Shown here: in pieces, positions 44,966-53,069 of the stretch
How positions within the stretch are numbered: position 1 is the stretch's first letter
Layout of the letters: every line of letters begins with the position of its first letter
NCBI RefSeq assembly: GCF_900091495.1
Contig: NZ_LT607413.1
Location: 6,401,001-6,465,000 of the forward strand
DNA from: Micromonospora echinospora
GTDB lineage: Bacteria; Actinomycetota; Actinomycetes; Mycobacteriales; Micromonosporaceae
Reading direction: 5' to 3'
DNA length: 64,000 bases
The notes under the pieces: generated by a model
Database searches by the model: none
Seen by the model: only the letters and a program-made list of their open reading frames with translations
Told to the model about the DNA's origin: nothing
Translations under genes and position numbers: made by a program

Positions 44966-45772
44966 GTGGGCTCTGACACCAGCACGCCGACGACCGCTCC
45001 CCGGGTACGTCTGCTGCTGCTCGGCGGCTTCCGTCTGCTGCACGACGACCAGCCGGTGGTCGTCCCCCGTGGACTGCAACGGATCATCGCGCTGATCGGG
45101 CTGCGTCCCGGCGCCACCCGTAGCCACCTCGCCGGTCTGCTCTGGCCCGACGCGCCCGAGGACCGCGCCCTGTCCTCGCTGCGCACCGCCCTGTGGCGGC
45201 TGCGCCAGGACCCCTGCTGTCCGATGCTGACCAGCGGCGACACCGTACGGCTCGCCCCGGCCGTCCACCTCGACGTGGACGAACTGGTCCGCACCGCCGC
45301 CCGGGTCGGCGACGACGGCGACCCGCGCGCCGCCGCCGCGGCCCTCGCCGCCGGCCGCCACGACCTGCTTCCCGGCTGGTACGACGACTGGGTGCTGCTG
45401 GAACGCGAACGCCTGCGCCAACTCCGCCTGCACATGCTGGAACACCTCGCCCGCACCCACCTGGCGGCCGGCCGGCACGGCGAGGCCCTCCAGGCGGCCC
45501 TGGAGGCGATGGCCGCCGAACCCCTGCGCGAGACCCCACACCGGCTGGTGGTGCAGATCCACCTCGCCGAGGGCAACGCCTTCGAGGCGCTGCACGCCTT
45601 CTACGTCTACCGCGACCTGATCCTGCGGGAACTGGACCTGGAACCCTCGGCGGCCATGTGCGCCCTGCTCGACGACACCCTCGCCCCGATCCGCCGCCGC
45701 CCGGCGCCACCCGGCGCCCGACGCCCCACCCGCCCCGCGCCCGGACCGTCACCGCCGTCGACATCCGGGTGA
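44966..45772 (+). CDS. SARP-family pathway activator (BTAD domain)
   Basis: A 268-residue Streptomyces-antibiotic-regulatory-type protein. Residues ~12-95 are the OmpR-like winged helix (LLLLGGFRLL, SHLAGLLWPDAPEDRALSSL, RTALWRLRQD). Residues ~100-245 are the bacterial transcriptional activator domain (HVDELVR-like start, LLPGWYDDWVLLERERLRQL, ALHAFYVYRDLILRELDLEP). There is no NB-ARC or TPR extension, so it is a small SARP. It is divergent from the PKS operon and upstream of cyclase copy 2 and the FAD monooxygenase. It is probably the cluster activator, binding repeats in the intergenic region. Confidence 0.9.
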   Translation: MGSDTSTPTTAPRVRLLLLGGFRLLHDDQPVVVPRGLQRIIALIGLRPGATRSHLAGLLWPDAPEDRALSSLRTALWRLRQDPCCPMLTSGDTVRLAPAVHLDVDELVRTAARVGDDGDPRAAAAALAAGRHDLLPGWYDDWVLLERERLRQLRLHMLEHLARTHLAAGRHGEALQAALEAMAAEPLRETPHRLVVQIHLAEGNAFEALHAFYVYRDLILRELDLEPSAAMCALLDDTLAPIRRRPAPPGARRPTRPAPGPSPPSTSG

Positions 45773-45857
45773 CGGCACGGTGACAGCCCGGCCGGCAGGG
45801 TGGGCCCACCAGGCCTCCCCGCAGACTCGCGGGACGCCGGTCGCGAAAGGGGAACCG

Positions 45858-46202
45858 ATGAGTCGGCTACTGATCGTCAGCAGGATCGTCCCGGGGGCGG
45901 AGGAGCAGGTGGCGGAGATCTTCGCCGAGTCCGACGCCGGTGGACTGCCCGCCCTGACCGGCGTCCGGCACCGCTCCCTGTACTGCCTGCACGACGTCCT
46001 CATCCACCTGATGGAGACCGACGTGGACCCCGGCTCGGTCGGCGCAGCCCGCACCAACCCGCTCTACCTGCGGGTCAACGAACGGCTCGCCGAACACACC
46101 TCCCCGTACCTGCCGACCTGGCGCTCCCCCCGGGACGCGATCGCCGGGTGCTTCTACCGCTGGGACGCCGCCCCCGCACCGTCCGTCGGCGCCCTCGACT
46201 GA
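45858..46202 (+). CDS. TcmI-family polyketide cyclase (copy 2)
   Basis: A 114-residue cyclase closely parallel to copy 1: LLIVSRIVPGAEEQVAEIFA, the same HRSLYCLHD block, and SPYLPTWRSPRDAIAGCFYR. ATG 45858 has AAAGGGG upstream; the longer frame is non-homologous. It lies 85 bases after the SARP gene and 29 before the FAD monooxygenase, probably one transcript. Two TcmI paralogues in one cluster suggest two separate ring closures or a heteromeric cyclase. Confidence 0.88.
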   Translation: MSRLLIVSRIVPGAEEQVAEIFAESDAGGLPALTGVRHRSLYCLHDVLIHLMETDVDPGSVGAARTNPLYLRVNERLAEHTSPYLPTWRSPRDAIAGCFYRWDAAPAPSVGALD

Positions 46203-46231
46203 CCCGCTGATCCGTGCCGCAAGGAGCTGCC

Positions 46232-47581
46232 ATGTCCTCCAGCCGCCCACACGTCCTGGTGATCGGCGCCGGCACCGGCGGGATGTGCCTGGCCCACGGC
46301 CTGCGCCGGGCCGGGATCAGCGTCGCCGTCTACGAACGTCACCGCACCCGCACCGACGGCCTGCTCGGCTACCGGGTCGGCATCGGTCCGACCGGCAGCC
46401 GGGCCCTGCGCGAGTGCCTGCCGCCGGACCTGTTCGACACCTTCGTCGCCACCTGCGCCCGCTCCCCGCGCTACTTCAACGTCATCACCCAGCGGCTGCG
46501 CCAGACCGCCTCCTTCGAGCTGCGGCCGGACACCGACCCGGTCAACACCGACCGCTCGGTCTCCCGGATGACGCTGCGGCAGGTCCTGCTCACCGGCATG
46601 GAGGACGTCGTCCACTTCGACAAGACCTTCACCCGGTACGAGCAGCACGACGACGGCACGGTCACCGCGTACTTCGCCGACGGCAGCTCCGCCGTGGGTG
46701 ACCTCCTGGTCGCCGCCGACGGCACCCACTCCGCCGTCCGCCGGCAGTACCTGCCGCACGCGGTCACCCGGGACGCCGGCAGCATCAACATCGCGGTGAA
46801 GATCCCCCTCACCGAACACACCCGCAGCCTGCTGCCACCGCGCGTCCTGGAGGGCATCTCCCTCATCTTCGGCACCCGCGGGATAATGGGCATCCTGCAC
46901 GTGATGGAGTTCAAGTGGGACAGCGGCGGCGGACTCAAGTCCGGCATCGGCGGCGCCGACGCCCACCTGCTGGACCGCTGGCCGGGCCTGCTCTACGACA
47001 ACACCCGCGACTACATCAACATCATCATCTGGAGCACCGCCCGTCGGTTCCCGCCGGACGTGATGCGCCGACGCGGCGACGACCTCGTCCACCTCGCCCT
47101 GCAACTGACCCGAGGCTGGCACCCGAACCTGCGCGAACTGCTCGCCCGCAGCGACCCGGGCAGCTGCCTGCCGATCAAGGTGGCCACGTCGGAACCGGTC
47201 CCGCCGTGGAAGCCCAGCACCGTCACCCTGCTCGGCGACGCCATCCACACCATGACCCCGGGACGCGGGGTCGGGGCGAACACCGCGCTGCGCGACGCCA
47301 CCCTGCTCTGCCGACAGCTCACCGCGGCGGCGGCCGGTGACAAGCCACTGCTGGAGGCGGTCGGCGACTACGAGGCGCAGATGCTGCCGTACGGCTTCGC
47401 CCGGGTGGCCGACTCGCTGAAGAACAACGGCACCAACGGCGACGACCCGCTCTACCGCCCGGTCGTCGGCCGACTCGCGCTGCTGGGCGCCCGCGGCTAC
47501 TTCGGAGTGACCAGCCGGGTACCGAAACTGCGCCGCAAGTTCGTCGACGACCTCTACGCCTACCGGGGCGCGGAGGACTGA
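46232..47581 (+). CDS. FAD-dependent aromatic polyketide monooxygenase
   Basis: A 449-residue flavoprotein of the PHBH class A type. GxGxxG dinucleotide site in VLVIGAGTGGMCLAHGL; NADPH/FAD motif in LLVAADGTHSAVR; C-terminal GD motif in VTLLGDAIHTMTPGRGVGAN. It should hydroxylate the aromatic polyketide, analogous to the whiE ORFVIII hydroxylase. ATG 46232 has AAGGAG seven bases upstream. It is the last gene of the right arm of the cluster, ended by a strong hairpin. Confidence 0.9.
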   Translation: MSSSRPHVLVIGAGTGGMCLAHGLRRAGISVAVYERHRTRTDGLLGYRVGIGPTGSRALRECLPPDLFDTFVATCARSPRYFNVITQRLRQTASFELRPDTDPVNTDRSVSRMTLRQVLLTGMEDVVHFDKTFTRYEQHDDGTVTAYFADGSSAVGDLLVAADGTHSAVRRQYLPHAVTRDAGSINIAVKIPLTEHTRSLLPPRVLEGISLIFGTRGIMGILHVMEFKWDSGGGLKSGIGGADAHLLDRWPGLLYDNTRDYINIIIWSTARRFPPDVMRRRGDDLVHLALQLTRGWHPNLRELLARSDPGSCLPIKVATSEPVPPWKPSTVTLLGDAIHTMTPGRGVGANTALRDATLLCRQLTAAAAGDKPLLEAVGDYEAQMLPYGFARVADSLKNNGTNGDDPLYRPVVGRLALLGARGYFGVTSRVPKLRRKFVDDLYAYRGAED

Positions 47582-47592
47582 GTCCCCTCCCC

Positions 47593-47648
47593 ACGGCGGT
47601 GCCGGCACCTGTCTCTCCTGCCGACGAGCAGGGTGCCGGCACCGCCGT
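47593..47648. terminator. 17-bp-stem terminator at the right end of the PKS cluster
   Basis: Perfect arms 47593-47609 (ACGGCGGTGCCGGCACC) and 47632-47648 with a 22-base loop, 12 bases after the monooxygenase stop. It marks the likely right border of the biosynthetic region. Confidence 0.8.
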
Positions 47649-47829
47649 CACGGTGCGCCATCGTGTGCCACGCACCGTTCCGGCGCTCCCCCGTCGACCT
47701 CCCACCCGAACCGCCCGACCCGACCGGCGGCACGGGATCCTCCCGGCCAGGCTGAGGCCGGTAACACGCGTATGCGAAGCTGCGGCGGACTTTTCTCGCA
47801 CTTTCGCCGTACGCATTGGGAGGTACGCC

Positions 47830-49092
47830 GTGGCGTGGACGTTCGGACACTCATTGTTACTCATCCTGGCGGTGGTGGGCGGCGCCGCCGCCGGTTGGGC
47901 GCTGCGCGGCCGACAGACCACCGGCCGCCCGCCGTCCGGGGTGGACCCGGTCTCCATTCGACCGGGCCGCCCGGCGGCCACCACCACCTCGACGCCAGCC
48001 CCGGGCTCCTCGGCCGACCGGTCCACGGCCGGCGCCGCTGCCGCCACGGCGGACACCACCGCCGCGCCGGTGGACTCCGCCGCACGGCCGGAGACGGTCG
48101 ACGCACCCGCGACGCCCGACCGGTCCGACCACACGCCGGACCTCCCCCTCAGCACGGACCCCGACCCGGCCCGTCCCACCCCGGCCCCGGTGGCGTACAG
48201 CGAGCCGGTGGACGCCCAACTGGAGCCGGTGGACGCCCAGGCCGAGCCGATGGCGCCCCGGACCGAGCCGACCGCCTCGTCGAGCGGGCCGGCGGGCGCG
48301 CGGGTCGAGCCGGTGGAGGCGCAGCTCGAACCTGTCGACGCGCAGACCGACCCGGTGACCCCGCAGCCCGGAGCGGTCGACGGGGAGCCCGAGCCGGTGA
48401 CCGCCCGGACCGAGCCGGCCCCGGGGACCCGGCCCCTTCCCGCGCCGGTAGCGGAGGCCACGCACGCCGAGGCAGCCACGGGCAAGCCGGATGCGGCCGA
48501 CCCGGTCGAGGTCGAGCCGACGGCGGACGAGCCCGCCACGACCGAACCGGCCGAGGTCGAGCCGGTCAAGACCGAGCCGACCGCGACCGAGCCGGTCAAG
48601 ACCGAACCGACCACGACCGAGCCGGCCAAGACCGAGCCGATGGCGGCCGAGGTGGCCGAACCAGTGGCGGCCGGACCGGTGGCAGGCGAACCGGTGGCGG
48701 CCGACCGGGTCGAGCCCACGGCGGGACCGGCCGCCCCGGCGGACGACCAGATCCAGCCGGTCCAGCCGACGGCCGGCAGCGTACCGGCCGAGGCGGACAC
48801 CACGGCCGGGCAGCACGACACGGCGGTCACGCCGCGCGACGCGGAGGACGGTCCGGACGACGACTTCCGTCGGATCCAGGGCATCGGGCCGAAGATCGCC
48901 GCCGCCCTCCAGGCCGCCGGCATCCGCACCTACCGGCAGTTGGCCGAGCGCGACGAGGCGGGGCTGCGCGAGGTGATCCGGGGCGCGGGCCTGCGTGCCG
49001 CCCCGGGCCTGGCGAGCTGGCCGCAGCAGGCCCGCATCCTCGCCGACGCTCCCGCCGAGGCCGACAAGGCATTCCCCGCCCCCACCGCCTGA
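47830..49092 (+). CDS. Membrane-anchored repeat protein with C-terminal helix-hairpin-helix domain
   Basis: A 420-residue protein. Residues ~5-25 form one membrane helix (HSLLLILAVVGGAAAGWAL). A ~310-residue low-complexity region rich in Pro, Thr, Glu and Ala follows, including 10-residue EPVKTEPTAT-type repeats. The C-terminal ~75 residues form a helix-hairpin-helix unit (FRRIQGIGPKIAAALQAAGI, then YRQLAERDEAGLREVI) of the kind found in flap-endonuclease-like DNA-binding proteins. GTG 47830 has GGGAGG six bases upstream. The combination suggests a membrane-tethered nucleic-acid-binding protein; no function is established. Confidence 0.8.
   Translation: MAWTFGHSLLLILAVVGGAAAGWALRGRQTTGRPPSGVDPVSIRPGRPAATTTSTPAPGSSADRSTAGAAAATADTTAAPVDSAARPETVDAPATPDRSDHTPDLPLSTDPDPARPTPAPVAYSEPVDAQLEPVDAQAEPMAPRTEPTASSSGPAGARVEPVEAQLEPVDAQTDPVTPQPGAVDGEPEPVTARTEPAPGTRPLPAPVAEATHAEAATGKPDAADPVEVEPTADEPATTEPAEVEPVKTEPTATEPVKTEPTTTEPAKTEPMAAEVAEPVAAGPVAGEPVAADRVEPTAGPAAPADDQIQPVQPTAGSVPAEADTTAGQHDTAVTPRDAEDGPDDDFRRIQGIGPKIAAALQAAGIRTYRQLAERDEAGLREVIRGAGLRAAPGLASWPQQARILADAPAEADKAFPAPTA
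48559..48648 (+). repeat. Three 30-bp tandem repeats in the linker of the HhH protein
   Basis: Three consecutive 10-codon units encoding Glu-Pro-Val/Ala-Lys-Thr-Glu-Pro-x-x-x. They are in frame and near-identical at DNA level, so the linker length can vary by recombination. Confidence 0.85.
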
Positions 49093-49290
49093 CCCACCGC
49101 CGCCCCGCTCCGCCACCGGCCACCGCCGTCGTGTCGGATCGCCGTCGCGCGTCGTCCCCGGCGACGGCCGGTGTCGGCGCGGGGCGGCTGGCGCGGGAAC
49201 CGCACTGGTCCGCGCCGCACGCGGTTTGGCTGTTCACCGCGTCTGGGTACAACCCGCCTCACTCGACCCACCATTACGAGGGAGGCAGCC

Positions 49291-49500
49291 ATGCGGCGTG
49301 GCCCGTCGATATTCGGAGTTCTCGTGGTGATCTGGCTCGTCATCGGCGCGATCGCCGCAGGACAGCGCGGCTACTTCGAGGGCGAGGAGACCAACTGCGC
49401 CGAGGCCGGCACGATCCTGGTCACCGTCGTGGCCGGGCCGCTCAACTACGTGGGCGCCAACCCGAAGGTCGACTGCGAACTGCCCCAGCCGTCCCAGTAG
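49291..49500 (+). CDS. Small single-pass membrane protein
   Basis: A 69-residue protein with one N-terminal membrane helix (IFGVLVVIWLVIGAIAAG) after a short basic start, then a small exposed domain with two Cys (NCAEAG and VDCELP) that could form a disulfide. GAGGGAGG lies seven bases before the ATG. I recognise this general type from actinomycete genomes but know no function. Confidence 0.75.
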   Translation: MRRGPSIFGVLVVIWLVIGAIAAGQRGYFEGEETNCAEAGTILVTVVAGPLNYVGANPKVDCELPQPSQ

Positions 49501-49669
49501 GCCCCACTCCCCCGTCCCGGCCCGCGCCCACCGTCCCTGGTGGACGCGGGCCGTCTCCGTGTTCGTCATCGGCCAGCGTCAGATCGGGAGCCCGAGACCT
49601 GCCTGCCGGGCTCTGCCTTCCCTGACCTGCCGGCGATCACGTTTGCCGTTGCGCCATACTCTCATCGAC

Positions 49670-50278
49670 ATGCGACGATCGGAACCCGCGCTGGCCGATG
49701 GTCAGCCGACGGCGGCAGAAGACGACGGACACGAAGGTCCACTCGCCGAGTTCTCAGCGCTGCGGCTGGAGATCCAGGAGCGGGTCAAGGCTCAGCAGCA
49801 GATGCTCTCCTTGCAGCTCACCGTCTCCGCGGCGATCTTTGGCTTCGCCATCTCGCGGCCTGGCATGACAGCTCTTCTGCTGATCATGCCGTTCACGTCG
49901 TACCTGCTGTGCGGGCGCCTGGTGGCCCAGCACTTCGGCACGCTACGGGTTGCCGAGTACATCACGGCCGAGCTCAGCGGCCGCGTCCCGGGTGGCCTTG
50001 GCTGGGAAGAGTGGCTTCGTCGACGGCAACCCTCCAACCCGCATCTTCTGGGTTCCACGCTGCCGCTGCTGCTCACCTTCGTCGCGACGAGCGTCTTCGC
50101 CCTGGGCTGGACCGTCGGGTATGTCTTCCTCCGTGGCGACGTCGACATCGCGCCCAGGATCGGCCTCGCGGCGGTCTGGACCCTCGGCATGGCCGCCACC
50201 GTCCTCTCCACCATGCTCGTACTTCAGATGGCCGGGCGGGTGCCCGTACGGAGTTGGGACGAGACCGGCTTGTCCTGA
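49670..50278 (+). CDS. Four-helix-type integral membrane protein of unknown function
   Basis: A 202-residue protein. An acidic N-terminus leads into EFSALRLEIQERVKAQQQML, then membrane segments near LTVSAAIFGFAIS, MTALLLIMPFTSYLL, STLPLLLTFVATSVFALGWT and LAAVWTLGMAATVLSTMLVL. The two helix pairs flank a soluble stretch with GLGWEEWLRRRQPSN. The ATG at 49670 is chosen because the upstream frame is Arg/Pro-rich. There is no strong ribosome site. A 47-base sequence directly after the gene recurs upstream of the small membrane protein gene at 57.86 kb. Confidence 0.7.
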   Translation: MRRSEPALADGQPTAAEDDGHEGPLAEFSALRLEIQERVKAQQQMLSLQLTVSAAIFGFAISRPGMTALLLIMPFTSYLLCGRLVAQHFGTLRVAEYITAELSGRVPGGLGWEEWLRRRQPSNPHLLGSTLPLLLTFVATSVFALGWTVGYVFLRGDVDIAPRIGLAAVWTLGMAATVLSTMLVLQMAGRVPVRSWDETGLS

Positions 50279-50284
50279 CCCGCA

Positions 50285-50332
50285 CAGCGACATCATCGAC
50301 CACCATCATCAGCACAACCAGATCGGACCGAC
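50285..50332. repeat. Dispersed ~47-bp repeat, copy A
   Basis: AGCGACATCATCGACCACCAT, three variable bases, then CAGCACAACCAGATCGGACC. The same sequence recurs in the same orientation at 57859-57906 with only about three differences. Copy A lies just after a membrane protein gene in otherwise non-coding DNA. Confidence 0.85.
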
Positions 50333-50367
50333 AACGTGGAGGACCGGCTCACCCGCCGTCGGAGCAC

Positions 50368-50421
50368 CGCCGACCCGTCACCAGGGGACGCGGAAGGCCC
50401 CTGGGCGGCGACGGGTCGGCG
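50368..50421. terminator. Terminator of the amine oxidase-RidA operon
   Basis: A 12-bp stem (CGCCGACCCGTC / GACGGGTCGGCG) encloses a second 7-bp stem (CCAGGGG / CCCCTGG). It lies 22 bases beyond the RidA stop on the minus strand. Confidence 0.75.
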
Positions 50422-50442
50422 GCGCCTACGTGACGGGTGGAA

Positions 50443-51138
50443 TCACTCGCCCTTCGCCGGGTAGACGGCGTCCACCTCGACCTCGACCAGCCAGCCGTTG
50501 ACCGGCAGGTTCTCGATCTCGAGCGCGAACCGCGACGGCCGGGCGGGGTTGACCACCATCGGCGTGGCCGGCGCAGCCGACCCGAGCGGTACGAGCACCG
50601 GCTTACCGGTCGACAGGCTGGTGTTGGCGAAGAACTGGCGGTAGGCCCGGTTCCAGCCGTTGAAGTCCATCCGCTCCTGGCCGGCGGGGTTCTGGAGGAA
50701 CACCCGCATGCTGATGACGTCCTCGTAGGACAGGCCCGCCCGGGACAGGTTCTCCCCGATGCGGCGCAGCACGTTGATGCCCTGCGCCTCGGTGATGGTC
50801 ACGCCGGGCGGCAGCACACCGCCGGGGAACACCTCGGTGTCGATGTAGCGCGCCTCCGACCCGGCCGGCGCGGCCGTGTTGAGGGCTGCCGGGCCGAGGC
50901 CGCTGGTCTTGTAGAGCGCCGCGCCCTTACCGATGGCCACCCCGTCGGCGATCATCGGGTTGTCCTGCCCGGCGGGAAGCACGCTGACCGTGGTGCCGGG
51001 CCGCGGTGGGAACAACCCGCCGGCGACGGCGACGGCCGGGACGGCGAGGATGACAACGGCGGCGGGGACGAGGATGCCGAGTCGGTGCATGGTGAATGCC
51101 TTCCTGGTGGGGCTGTCGGAGGTGACGGGCGTGCTCAT
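50443..51138 (-). CDS. Exported RidA-family (YjgF/UK114) protein
   Basis: A 231-residue protein. The first ~40 residues form an export signal with an extended start (basic residues at 11-20, then ILVPAAVVILAVPAVAVAGG). The rest is a RidA domain with family features VLRRIGENLSRAGLSYEDVI and RVFLQNPAGQERMDFNGWNR. RidA proteins hydrolyse reactive imines/enamines; they are usually cytoplasmic, so secretion is unusual. Its ATG overlaps the stop of the Tat-exported amine oxidase (ATGA). The pair makes chemical sense: the oxidase makes imines and RidA hydrolyses them outside the cell. Confidence 0.85.
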   Translation of the reverse strand: MSTPVTSDSPTRKAFTMHRLGILVPAAVVILAVPAVAVAGGLFPPRPGTTVSVLPAGQDNPMIADGVAIGKGAALYKTSGLGPAALNTAAPAGSEARYIDTEVFPGGVLPPGVTITEAQGINVLRRIGENLSRAGLSYEDVISMRVFLQNPAGQERMDFNGWNRAYRQFFANTSLSTGKPVLVPLGSAAPATPMVVNPARPSRFALEIENLPVNGWLVEVEVDAVYPAKGE

Positions 51139-52862
51139 GCGGCCGTGACGCGGGCGTGGAGGGACTCGACGGCGACGCGGGCGGAGACCATCGCGCCGTG
51201 CTGCCAGGCGATGGCGTGGCTGAGGTGGTCGCCGGCGAAGTACACGTTGCCGGTCGGCTCCAGGAGGCTGCGGTACCCGGTGCCGGTCTGCCCGCCGACC
51301 GCGCCGGGCCAGCCGACCCACGCCCCTTCGGAGAACGGCGTGGAGGCCCAGTCCTGGGAGAAGGACGCGGTGATGCCCTTGCCGTACACGTCGCCGAAGA
51401 TCTTCTTTCCCTGGGTGACCGCCTCGGCCAGCCGCTGCGGCGGGGTGAGGTTGCCGTAGAAGTTCGCGTTCGCGCCGGTGTTGTAGTAGCCGATCATGGT
51501 GCCCCGGTCGCCGTGGTAGCCGTACGACGGGTGCCACATGTTGGCGAGGTTGGTGTTGGCGTTCGTGATGCCGCCGTAGATGCGGAAGTCCTCCTCCCAC
51601 CACCGGCGGTCGTACTCGATGCCGATCTTGCCGGCGTTGGTGACGCTCACCGACCCGAGCGCGGAGACGATCGCCGCGGGCAGGTTGGACTTGATCTTCG
51701 CAGCGATGTGCGGGGGCATAGTGTTGATCGCGAAGTCGCCGACGATCTTCTTCGTGCCGCCCGGGGTCGTGTAGACGACCTCGACGCCGTCGACCGTGTT
51801 GTGGTACTCGACGATCTGGGCGTTGTAGCGCAGTCGACCGCCACCGACCGCCTTGGCGAGGGCGTAGGCGATCCGGTCCATCCCGCCGACCGGCTGGTAC
51901 ATCATCATCGCCTGGTCGAAGCCCATCTCGAACGAGAAGTAGTTGCCCAGCGTCGAGGCGAGGAGGTCGGACATCGCGTACTGCGGGATGGGGGTACCCG
52001 CCTCCAGGCCGGCGCCCGGCTGCGGGTCGTAGCCGCGACGCCCGCCGCCGTTGTACTTGAAGCTGGCCGCGGGGTCACCGACGACCCGGTTCCCGATGGC
52101 CCCGAAGCTGCGCAGGTAGGAGAGCAGCCGCTCCTTGTCCTCAGCGGTAAGGTACTGGTCGAGCGATCCCTGGTCGGTCGCCTTGGCGAGCAGCTCGGCG
52201 GTGTAACCGTAGGCGTCCGCCTTGGCGGCCCGCTGGCGGACCGGGACACCGTTGAGCGCACCCGGCACGTTCTCCCGGTAGAGGAAGGCGTCGGCGTTCT
52301 GGTTGGTGAAGACCTCGATCGGGACGCCGAGTTCCTTGCAATAGTCGAGGGTCACGTGCATCTGGGGGATGCGCCCGGGGCCCGCGTTCATGTACTGGCC
52401 CTTGGAGAAGGTCGCCTTCTGGGTCCGGCCCTTCAGGTCGGTGTAGGTGTCCCCGCCCCGCACGGTCCAGTTCCGGCCACCGGGCCGGCCGCGGCCTTCC
52501 AGGACGGTGACGTCGTAGCCGCCCTTGAGCAGCTCGTAGGCGGCGGTGAGGCCGGCGATGCCGCCGCCCATCACGATGACCGTCTTCCGGCCGTGCCGGC
52601 CGAGGTCGCTCATCTTCAACGGTGTGAACGGTGGTGTCTCCGCGGCATGGGCGCTGGTCAGGCCGAGCGCGCCCATGCTGTGCAGCATGACGCCGGCGCC
52701 CCCGGCGATGCCGACGCGGCGAAGGAAGTCCCTGCGGGTCTGGCTCAAGTCAAGCCTCCGGGTGTGGGGGTGGATGATCACCCCGGACGCTAGGAAGCCT
52801 TCGTTAAGCCCGTGGATCGCGGATGCGTCGGCCGCGTCACGTACCCGCTGGTAGATCGCCAT
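51135..52862 (-). CDS. Tat-exported flavin amine oxidase
   Basis: A 575-residue flavin monoamine oxidase-like enzyme. A twin-arginine signal (SQTRRDFLRRVGIAGGAG, RR near residue 43) precedes the FAD dinucleotide site VIVMGGGIAGLTAAYELLKGG and the GRGRPGGRNWTVRGG loop. The C-terminal FAD motif is GNVYFAGDHLSHAIAWQHGA. It resembles L-amino-acid or polyamine oxidases; the true substrate is unknown. The start is uncertain: GTG 52781 would put the Tat motif nearer the N-terminus, as is usual. It is coupled to the RidA gene. Confidence 0.88.
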   Translation of the reverse strand: MAIYQRVRDAADASAIHGLNEGFLASGVIIHPHTRRLDLSQTRRDFLRRVGIAGGAGVMLHSMGALGLTSAHAAETPPFTPLKMSDLGRHGRKTVIVMGGGIAGLTAAYELLKGGYDVTVLEGRGRPGGRNWTVRGGDTYTDLKGRTQKATFSKGQYMNAGPGRIPQMHVTLDYCKELGVPIEVFTNQNADAFLYRENVPGALNGVPVRQRAAKADAYGYTAELLAKATDQGSLDQYLTAEDKERLLSYLRSFGAIGNRVVGDPAASFKYNGGGRRGYDPQPGAGLEAGTPIPQYAMSDLLASTLGNYFSFEMGFDQAMMMYQPVGGMDRIAYALAKAVGGGRLRYNAQIVEYHNTVDGVEVVYTTPGGTKKIVGDFAINTMPPHIAAKIKSNLPAAIVSALGSVSVTNAGKIGIEYDRRWWEEDFRIYGGITNANTNLANMWHPSYGYHGDRGTMIGYYNTGANANFYGNLTPPQRLAEAVTQGKKIFGDVYGKGITASFSQDWASTPFSEGAWVGWPGAVGGQTGTGYRSLLEPTGNVYFAGDHLSHAIAWQHGAMVSARVAVESLHARVTAA

Positions 52863-52920
52863 TTCGATTACGGGAGTGGTACCCCGTCGGTGCTACCGGC
52901 CGCGCGGGTCGGCGGCCGGT

Positions 52921-52960
52921 GACGGGTCAGCCGGTCGACTGACGGGTCAGCCGGTCGACC
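52921..52960. repeat. 20-bp tandem duplication upstream of the amine oxidase
   Basis: GACGGGTCAGCCGGTCGACT is followed at once by a second copy differing only in the last base. It lies 60-100 bases upstream of the amine oxidase start, in the divergent promoter gap (52863-53069), and could be a binding site array or recent slippage. Confidence 0.8.
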
Positions 52961-53069
52961 TCGGTCCGCAGCATCGCCGCCACCGCGCACAGGACCGATT
53001 GCAGCGCGCCCCGAGGTCTCCGGCACTCCCTTGGTCGACCCGGAATTGGACAACGCTGGGTAGGATCAA

